From CAZAYP01 sp964489425 [NCBI: uncultured Verrucomicrobiota bacterium] (GTDB lineage: Bacteria; Verrucomicrobiota; Kiritimatiellia; RZYC01), in NCBI GenBank assembly GCA_964489425.1, contig CAZAYP010000055.1:1-37224 (forward strand): DNA of 37,224 bases, written 5' to 3'. The first letter of the stretch is position 1. Each line of letters opens with the position of its first letter. The notes under the pieces were generated by a model. That model had not been told where the DNA came from, ran no database searches, and worked only from the letters and a program-made list of their open reading frames with translations. Made by a program: the position numbers and the translations under genes. Shown here piece after piece: positions 25,510 to 32,038 of this stretch.

Positions 25510-25642
25510 AAGCCACCTGTCTGTCAATCTGCACAGCGCGAAGCCGCTCCATCGGAGTGCGCTTGCGCCAGTACATATGGTCGGACGACTCTGCGCGTTC
25601 GTGCAGATCTTCAATCACTAATCTTGTTCGATCCAGTTTCAT
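25448..25642 (-). CDS. Small partner protein of the nucleotidyltransferase
   Basis: 64 aa from ATG 25642, overlapping the nucleotidyltransferase gene by 62 bp in another frame. The pattern YWRKRTPMERLRAVQIDRQVAYG followed by SRRLQRVLEVA closely resembles the small proteins I recall upstream of nucleotidyltransferases of this type (YW-x-RTP-x-ER-x-EA, then a RLQRVL tail), so the overlapping frame is likely real. It is helical and charged. By analogy it may be an antitoxin or specificity subunit. No strong ribosome-binding site is visible. Confidence 0.68.
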   Translation of the reverse strand: MKLDRTRLVIEDLHERAESSDHMYWRKRTPMERLRAVQIDRQVAYGRTSTSRRLQRVLEVADRG

Positions 25643-25955
25643 GATGCCGTAAGGTTATCACAGCAGGACGACAGCAACAACACTGCGTTCTCTTTCGGCG
25701 AACATAATACTGGGCGTCACGCATAGCACGGTGTATTTATGCTTAAATTCAGCAATTGCGTCAACAAGAACCTCAAAAACTCAAGATGTACGGGGTTTTG
25801 TTGACGCATAGCAAAGTTGGGAGCCCCGATATGCGTCAAGCGATCCGGGCTCTGTGGGCCGCCAAGTCGAGCCCACATTGACCGGAGGGCGGACGCAGCT
25901 GCCTTGCGCCCCAGGCGTGCCCCGCGGCCAGCTCCTGCCGGCCGCGAGCCGGCCA
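25643..25955. other. Intergenic region rich in GACGCAT/ATGCGTC motifs
   Basis: 313 bp with no recognised gene. The motif GACGCAT, or its complement, or close variants, occurs at about 25713-25725, 25757-25764, 25802-25812 and 25829-25843. ACGCATAGCA is repeated directly at about 25717 and 25804. The region lies between the modular secreted protein and the accessory patch. Confidence 0.5.
25757..25808. terminator. Long stem-loop, terminator or degenerate attC
   Basis: TGCGTCAACAA (25757-25767) plus AACC (25769-25772) pairs with GGTT (25794-25797) plus TTGTTGACGCA (25798-25808), leaving one unpaired G (25768) and a 21-nt loop. It lies about 150 bp beyond the stop of the secreted protein. The single unpaired base resembles the attC-like sites nearby, but the outer boxes do not fit the attC consensus. 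Confidence 0.4.
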
Positions 25956-28316
25956 TCAAAACCCGTTGTCCGTCGTATTGGTGCCGCTCAACAGCAGGCG
26001 CAGGACTGCCGTGGGCAGGCGCGTGCTGGTATAACCCCAGGCCGGCCCGGCCCACTCGCTCATCCCCAGGGTGTTGGTGGCCGCCACCCAATAATAGTAG
26101 TTGGTACGGCGCGCGACCGTGGAATCCGCATAGATCCGGGCGGCGAGATCGGGAACCAGGACCGCGGCATCGCCCTGGTTGGTGGTCAGGCCGCGCGCCA
26201 GCATGTAGGCCTCGGCATTGAGGCTTACCGACCATCCCACGCGCACCTGGTCGGGGAACACGCCCTGGCTGGCCACAATATTGGTCGGCGCCGACGGGGC
26301 GTTGGTGACGATATACGTGGCCATGGTATTGGTCAGGGCCAGGAACGGCACGATCACGGGCCGGGCCGGCGGCGTCTGCCATCCGCGCACCGGCTGGTAC
26401 GTCTGGACGTACATGGCGCACGGGATATTGCTCAAGATCGCCCCGCTGGCCTGCCAGTTCGTCTCGGGGCCTGAATCCAGGCGCCAGCGGGCGCCGCCCT
26501 GGCGCGCGCCCCAGGGTTCCAGGGTGCAACTCACGTAGCCGAACGGCTCGTAGATCTGCACGCCGCGGGTGGCGCTGGCCGCGCCCGCCACGTTGGAGGC
26601 GACGACGCTGACGGTTTTGGCGCCCGCGCTGGCCCAGCGCGTGGTCACGGTCATGCTCACGCCGTTGGTCAGGCTCTGGACCTGCCCGCCCCGACTCCAG
26701 TCGTAGACGATGGGCTGGCTGGCCTCGGCCGGCAGGACCGTGGCGGTGTAGGCGTAATCCACGTTGGCCCAGCCCTGGGTCGGCCCGCTCAGCACCACGC
26801 TGGACGGTGCCACCGGCGTGGGGGTGGGCGTGGGGCCGGGTTGGCCGATTTCGATCACCGGCGCGGTGCTGCCGGCGGCCAGGAACTTCTGGTACGAGTA
26901 ACCCGGGGTCTGGTCCGGCGCCATGCGGGTGTGGATGCCAAAATAGCGCCAGCCGTTGCTGATGGCCTGGTTGAACGCATGGGTGATATCGCAGACATTG
27001 GTGCTGCTGGCGGCCGGCACCACGTTGCTGAACAACACGCCAATGGCCTGGTCCGTGATGTTGGTGTAATCGTAGCCATTGACCTCGCCGTTGCCGTCAC
27101 GCAGGTAGCCATACAGGTAACACACCCGGTTCGAAAAGCTCTGGGAACTCATGACCACCATTTTCAGCCGCGCCGACTCCACCGCCGCCGAAAAGTTGCT
27201 CAAGGGGAACTCAACCGTGCCGCGATAAGAATACCAGAAACCGTAGATGCCGGGGTCATACCCGGCTTGCACGCTGTCGAGCGTGGGCTGATACAAGCCG
27301 GTGTATTCGAGGCGCGACGTGCCGGCCGCGGCGGCGGCCAGGGGCGGCACCGCGGACGGCGTGGCTGTGGGTGTTGGGGTCGGGGTCTCGGTGGGGAAAG
27401 GCGTCGGGGTAGCGGTGGACGTGGGGGTGGGCGTCGGCGTGGCGGTCGCGGTAGGCGTTGGCGTAGTGGTTGCCGTGGCGGTCGCCGTGGCGGTCGCCGT
27501 GGCCGTGGCCGTGGCCGTGGGTGTAGGCGTGGCCGTGACGGTGGGCGTCGGCGTGGGGGTCGGCCCGTCCGGGATCTGCCAGACCATCCTGGATCCATAA
27601 ATCGCCCATTGCTCCGCGGCCGGGGCCAGGGGGTTCTCGGCCTGGTTGGGCGGTTCCGGAGACGTGAAAATGCAGGTCAGCAGCGGGGTGCCGGCCTGGG
27701 CCATGACTTCGTTATAGAAAGCTCCGCCATCGTTCACCACCTGGAACACTCCGGTCCCGATAACGCTGGAATGGGTTCCCGAGGGGGGATCGTAATTGAT
27801 GTCGAGGTACAGCGAAACCAGCACGCCCGTGGCGACCGACACGAGGGTGCCGGCAACATTGGTACGATAGATGGTCCAGGAGCTGTTTTCTGCGCCATAC
27901 CAACGGTCTTCATGTCCGTAGCGGGGTGAAATCATGCTGGTGTAAAACACGTTGGACTGGTAGACAAACCCTGAAAAATCAGCCACGTACCATTCCGGGT
28001 GGGCGTTATCAATCGAGGTCCAGCCCGCGGCCGCGGTGCCCTGCACGGCATGCCCGCCCGCCTGCCACTTGCCGGCATATTGCGCCAGGGGAACGCGCGG
28101 CTCGTGATTCCAGCCGTCCATGTTGGTGTACGCCCGGTAGTAATTGTAAAAGGGCTCCAGGGGTCCCGTGGCCCGGCTGCCGATGGTCCCACCCGGCGCC
28201 GGCGTGTTGGTGCCTACCTTATAACCTTCGAAAACCAGCGAAGCGGCGGGCGTCTGAGATGCCCCCAGCAGCATGCACCAGGAAAACACCAGTGCGCCAA
28301 GAAAATGCCTGTTCAT
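25956..28316 (-). CDS. Large modular secreted protein with Thr-Pro-rich linker
   Basis: 786 aa; AGGAGGGG lies just before the ATG. A signal peptide (about 1-25, ending TPAA) leads to an unassigned N-terminal domain (about 26-250, rich in Trp and Tyr). A 70-residue TP/TA linker follows (about 251-322). Next is a beta domain (about 330-495, RGTVEFPLSNFSAAVESARLKMVV) resembling DNRLRE carbohydrate-binding domains. Then come a PKD/Ig-like domain (about 505-590), a short beta segment, and a fibronectin type III domain (about 690-775). No catalytic motif or C-terminal anchor is recognised. It is probably an extracellular carbohydrate-binding or matrix protein. Confidence 0.8.
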   Translation of the reverse strand: MNRHFLGALVFSWCMLLGASQTPAASLVFEGYKVGTNTPAPGGTIGSRATGPLEPFYNYYRAYTNMDGWNHEPRVPLAQYAGKWQAGGHAVQGTAAAGWTSIDNAHPEWYVADFSGFVYQSNVFYTSMISPRYGHEDRWYGAENSSWTIYRTNVAGTLVSVATGVLVSLYLDINYDPPSGTHSSVIGTGVFQVVNDGGAFYNEVMAQAGTPLLTCIFTSPEPPNQAENPLAPAAEQWAIYGSRMVWQIPDGPTPTPTPTVTATPTPTATATATATATATATATTTPTPTATATPTPTPTSTATPTPFPTETPTPTPTATPSAVPPLAAAAAGTSRLEYTGLYQPTLDSVQAGYDPGIYGFWYSYRGTVEFPLSNFSAAVESARLKMVVMSSQSFSNRVCYLYGYLRDGNGEVNGYDYTNITDQAIGVLFSNVVPAASSTNVCDITHAFNQAISNGWRYFGIHTRMAPDQTPGYSYQKFLAAGSTAPVIEIGQPGPTPTPTPVAPSSVVLSGPTQGWANVDYAYTATVLPAEASQPIVYDWSRGGQVQSLTNGVSMTVTTRWASAGAKTVSVVASNVAGAASATRGVQIYEPFGYVSCTLEPWGARQGGARWRLDSGPETNWQASGAILSNIPCAMYVQTYQPVRGWQTPPARPVIVPFLALTNTMATYIVTNAPSAPTNIVASQGVFPDQVRVGWSVSLNAEAYMLARGLTTNQGDAAVLVPDLAARIYADSTVARRTNYYYWVAATNTLGMSEWAGPAWGYTSTRLPTAVLRLLLSGTNTTDNGF
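27356..27571 (-). repeat. Low-complexity Thr-Pro/Thr-Ala repeat
   Basis: About 216 bp of degenerate repeats encode runs of TP and TA dipeptides, with a central block of eight or so consecutive TA units. The strand bias (G and T on the + strand) and short unit make it prone to slipped-strand length change. Such linkers are often O-glycosylated. Confidence 0.8.
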
Positions 28317-28578
28317 TCGCCCCTCCTATGTTTGTGATCTACAACCGGATATTATTGTAGTCTTCTGGTCTGCGGGCGGCAAGGATTTATTCCCGCCGGC
28401 CGCAATTCTCATTATGACCGCCACTACATGCGCGACGCCCGATCCCAAGGCCGCGATAAATGCTGCTTGCTAAAACCGGCGGGGTGCGTCATTCAATACT
28501 GCACGCACCGGCACGTAAACCAACCGGCCGGCAAACGCCGGCGCGGATGGGCGCTCGGGTTCAACCAACGAGGATGCA

Positions 28579-29901
28579 ATGGCTGGCATATTCAAAGCTT
28601 ATGATATCCGTGGCCTGTACGGCCAGGATTTGACGGAAGAGATCGCGGAGCGGATCGGGCGCGCGCTGGCCGTGTTCCTGAACGCGCGGCGGGTGGTGGT
28701 AGGGCGCGACATGCGCAGCCATTCCCCGGCGCTGCAGGCGGCCCTGGCCCGCGGCCTGGCCGCGCAGGGCGCCGACGTGCTGGACATTGGCTTGTGCAGC
28801 ACCCCCATGGTGTACTTCGCCACCGGCCGGATGGTCGCCGACGCGGGCGTGATGGTGACCGCCTCCCACAACCCCGCGCCGTGGAACGGGTTCAAGCTGT
28901 GCCGGCGCGACGCCGCGCCGATCAGCGCGGCCACCGGCATCCGCGACCTCGAACAGCTGGTCACCGCCAACCGCTTCCCCGCGCCCACCCGCCAGGGCCA
29001 GGTGACGCCCCAAGCCATCGGCCCCGCCTACGCCCGGCATATCGGCGGCCTGGTCCGCCCAGCCCGGCGCCTGCGGGTGGTGGTGGATTATGCCAACGCC
29101 ATGGGCACGGTCGAGGCGCAGGCGCTGGAGCCGTACCTGGACATCGACCCGCTGTTCGCCGAACTGGACGGCACGTTCCCCAACCACGAAGCCAACCCGC
29201 TCAAGCCGGAAACGCTGGCGGCGCTGCAAGCCAAGGTGCGCGCCGGGCGCTACAGCTTCGGCATCGCCTTTGATGGCGATGCGGACCGGGTCGGGTTCGT
29301 GGACGAACGCGGCGCGATCATTCCCATGGACATCATCACCGCGTTGATCGCGCGCATGGTGCTGGCGGCCCACCCCAACGCCGACATTTTTTATGACCTG
29401 CGCAGCAGCCGGGCCGTGGCCGAAGTCATCAGCGAGAGCGGCGGCCGGCCGCACATGTCGCGGGTCGGCCACGCGTTCATCAAGCAGCAGATGCGCGACC
29501 AGCAGGCGATTTTTGCCGGCGAGCTGTCGGGCCACTATTATTTCCGCGACAACTACTACACCGAGAGCGCCGCCCTGGCCGTGCTCTACGTGGCCGACCT
29601 GGTGAGCCGGGCCAAGGAACCCCTGTCCGCCCTGATCCGGCCGCTCCAGCGCTACGCCGCCAGCGGCGAACTCAACTCGGAGATCCACGAGGCCCCGGCC
29701 GCGGTGCTGGCCCGCCTGCGCCAGGCGTTCCCGGACGCCAAGGTCACGGAGCTGGACGGGCTCACCCTCGAGTACCCGGACTGGTGGTTCAACGTCCGCT
29801 CGTCCAACACGGAACCGCTCATCCGCCTGAACCTGGAAGCCGACACCCAGGCCCAGATGGAGCAGCGGCGCGACGAGGTCCTGCGCCTGATCCGCGGATG
29901 A
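28579..29901 (+). CDS. manB: Phosphomannomutase/phosphoglucomutase
   Basis: 440 aa with GAGG 7 nt before the ATG. The four-domain alpha-D-phosphohexomutase pattern is complete: FKAYDIRGLYG, the phosphoserine loop TASHNPAPWNGFK, the metal-binding loop FDGDADRVGF, the sugar-recognition loop GELSGHYYF and the phosphate-binding C-terminus RSSNTEPLIRLN. It interconverts hexose 6- and 1-phosphates and supplies GDP-mannose or UDP-glucose pathways. Two-substrate AlgC/ManB-type enzymes have this length. It fits the glycosyltransferase content of the window; the DUF115 gene follows after 25 bp. Confidence 0.93.
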   Translation: MAGIFKAYDIRGLYGQDLTEEIAERIGRALAVFLNARRVVVGRDMRSHSPALQAALARGLAAQGADVLDIGLCSTPMVYFATGRMVADAGVMVTASHNPAPWNGFKLCRRDAAPISAATGIRDLEQLVTANRFPAPTRQGQVTPQAIGPAYARHIGGLVRPARRLRVVVDYANAMGTVEAQALEPYLDIDPLFAELDGTFPNHEANPLKPETLAALQAKVRAGRYSFGIAFDGDADRVGFVDERGAIIPMDIITALIARMVLAAHPNADIFYDLRSSRAVAEVISESGGRPHMSRVGHAFIKQQMRDQQAIFAGELSGHYYFRDNYYTESAALAVLYVADLVSRAKEPLSALIRPLQRYAASGELNSEIHEAPAAVLARLRQAFPDAKVTELDGLTLEYPDWWFNVRSSNTEPLIRLNLEADTQAQMEQRRDEVLRLIRG

Positions 29902-29926
29902 CCACAAGGCGCCCCTCTCGACGTTC

Positions 29927-31909
29927 ATGAACCCGCCCTTTTCAAAGCCCGCATGGCCCGCCGACACCCTGGTGGCGTTGCTGGCCACGTTCTGCCCGGC
30001 GCCCGCCGCAGCCCGCGCGCTGGCGCAATGCCCCGGCCTGCGCCGCCTGTACGTGGCCCACGCGGACGAACCGCTCGCGGCCCTTGCCGGCGATCCCCGC
30101 GTGCGAACCTTTGATCTCGAGAACTCTGCATGGCCCGCCGCGCTGCAAAAAAGCCTGGACGCAGACACCCCCCTGTTCGCCGGCGCCAAAGTCTGGATCG
30201 ACATCGACGCCGGCATTGCGGCCGGCCGGCCGGCCGCGGTCCGGCTGCTGAAAAATATGTTCGTCGAGCACACCAGCCGCGTGCTCACCCAGGTGGCCTA
30301 TCGCCTGACCCGCGGCTGGCAGGTCACGGCCAACCTCCTGGTCAACCTGCCCCGCGTGGCCGGCGCGCCGGACCTGGCGGTCCTGCAGGGCACAGCCCGG
30401 AACCGCCCGCTGATCGTGGTCGGCGCCGGGCCATCGCTCGACCGCTCGCTGGCGGAACTGGCGGCGTGCCAGGCCGACTTTGGCATCATCGCCTGCGATG
30501 GCGCCTACCCCTCGCTGGTCAAGGCCGGCGTCCGGCCGGATTGGGTGGTGTCCACCGACGGCAGCGAAAAAACCTGGCGCTATTTTGCGGCCGCGCGCGC
30601 GCAGGGCTGGACCACGCCCGTGGTCTGCCTGCCCCACAGCAACCCGGCCGTGTTCCGCCACCATCCGGGCCCCAAGATCGTGGCGCTGGCCGCGGCCGGC
30701 GAAGCCGGCGCGTTCGTGGCCGCCCGGACCCGCCGGCCATGGCCCAGCCTCGACGTGGGACTGTGCGTGGGCCACGCCGCCCTGGAGCTGGCGCGCTGGA
30801 TGGGCGCGGATCCCATCATCATGGTGGGCTTTGACCTCGGCTACCTGGGCGCGCGATTTCACCCCCAGGACATGCCGGCGCCCTATTTTCATGAGCAACC
30901 GCCGGATGCAAGCAACCGCACCCTGGTCATGGGCAACGACGGCCAGCCCATGGCCACCGAACAAAGCATGCTCTTGTACCTGCGCGAGTTCGAGCGGCGC
31001 CTGGCCGTGGCCGGCGCGCCGCGCACCTGGAACGCCACGGCCGGCGGCGCGCGCATCACGGGCGCGGAGTGGATGCCCCTGGCCACGGCCCTGGAGCGTG
31101 CGGCGCGCAGCAAGCCGGCCTGGCCCGACCTGGGCACCGGCCCGGCGGCCAAACGCCCCCTGGCCTGGCCGGCTCCGGACCGCATCGCGCAATTCATCCG
31201 CGCGCTGATGACCCTGGCCAATGGCCCGACGCCCGCCACGGCCGGCGACGAGCTCGGCCCGCTGCCCCAACTGCGACCGCTGGCGGACCTGGTGACCCTG
31301 CTGGAGCCCATGCTCAACCCCGTCGCCGGCTGGGATCTTGACTGGTCCTGGCAACAAACGCTGGACAACCCGGGCCCGGCCGCCCGCGACGCCTTGTGCG
31401 CCGCGGCCCAGCAATATGCCCGCGCGCTGCTCGATGCCTGGCCGCTGGTCCCGCCGCTGCTGGGGCCGGCGCGCAAACCGCACAAGGTCCGCCACAGCCT
31501 CCTGTTTCCCAGCCCGGATTCACCGCCCTACCCGTGGCCGGGCCTGGCCGGATGGTTGCGCAAAAATCATGTCGAGGAGCACCAGTTTGACGGCGACCCC
31601 GCCGACCTGCCGCTGGTCTGGTCAACCATCCGCCAGGCAGACATTGGCCTGATCGTCCATGTGGACAACGCGCTGATGCCGGCGGCGTGGTCGCTGCCGG
31701 GCATCGCCTGCCTGGCGTTGCAGTCGCAGCCGCCCGCCCCCGACCTGCTGAAGGAAAACTGGCTGCCGGGCTATGCCGTGGCGGTCCCGCCCGACCTGGC
31801 GGCCGCGTGGCGCCAGGCCGTACCTGCGGACGTTCCCGTGCTGGAGTGGGACGGGAACGACCTGCTCCTTGACGGACGCCCCGTGGGCCCGGCGGACTGG
31901 CTTTCGTAG
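29927..31909 (+). CDS. DUF115 / motility accessory factor-like protein (MptE-like domain)
   Basis: 660 aa, predicted cytosolic. The central domain (about 158-345) has the DUF115 hallmark PLIVVGAGPSLDRSL, then FGIIACDGAYPSLVKAGVRPDWVVSTDG and IIMVGFDLGY. This Rossmann-like fold is shared by 6-hydroxymethylpterin diphosphokinase MptE and by Maf proteins that add nonulosonic acids to flagellin. The flanking helical regions are unassigned. The gene probably shares a transcript with the phosphohexomutase. No flagellar gene is present, so glycosylation of another protein or of a surface polymer is more likely (inference). Confidence 0.82.
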   Translation: MNPPFSKPAWPADTLVALLATFCPAPAAARALAQCPGLRRLYVAHADEPLAALAGDPRVRTFDLENSAWPAALQKSLDADTPLFAGAKVWIDIDAGIAAGRPAAVRLLKNMFVEHTSRVLTQVAYRLTRGWQVTANLLVNLPRVAGAPDLAVLQGTARNRPLIVVGAGPSLDRSLAELAACQADFGIIACDGAYPSLVKAGVRPDWVVSTDGSEKTWRYFAAARAQGWTTPVVCLPHSNPAVFRHHPGPKIVALAAAGEAGAFVAARTRRPWPSLDVGLCVGHAALELARWMGADPIIMVGFDLGYLGARFHPQDMPAPYFHEQPPDASNRTLVMGNDGQPMATEQSMLLYLREFERRLAVAGAPRTWNATAGGARITGAEWMPLATALERAARSKPAWPDLGTGPAAKRPLAWPAPDRIAQFIRALMTLANGPTPATAGDELGPLPQLRPLADLVTLLEPMLNPVAGWDLDWSWQQTLDNPGPAARDALCAAAQQYARALLDAWPLVPPLLGPARKPHKVRHSLLFPSPDSPPYPWPGLAGWLRKNHVEEHQFDGDPADLPLVWSTIRQADIGLIVHVDNALMPAAWSLPGIACLALQSQPPAPDLLKENWLPGYAVAVPPDLAAAWRQAVPADVPVLEWDGNDLLLDGRPVGPADWLS

Positions 31910-31999
31910 CCCGGGCGGGCGCTGGATCCGATCCCACGTGGCGCGGGGCTCCCGTCCCGCGTCGGGCTTCGGGCCCGGCATCGCGCGACCGCGATTTGT

Positions 32000-32028
32000 T
32001 TGCGAAACCGCGCCGGTTGGTGTATTAT
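32000..32028 (+). promoter_or_regulatory. Promoter of the tail-specific protease gene
   Basis: TTGCGA (32000-32005) and TATTAT (32023-32028) are 17 bp apart. Transcription should start near 32035, only about 4 nt before ATG 32039, which has no ribosome-binding site. This suggests a leaderless or nearly leaderless mRNA. Confidence 0.5.
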
Positions 32029-32038
32029 GGTCTACAAC

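Noticed and set aside
25620-25640. GTTCGATCC resembling a tRNA T-loop
   Set aside because: No acceptor, D or anticodon stems can be drawn around it, so it is a chance match within the small partner gene.
27400-27560. Short regular repeats that could suggest a CRISPR array
   Set aside because: The period is only 6-12 bp and codes for a TP/TA linker in frame; there are no spacers of fixed length or cas genes.
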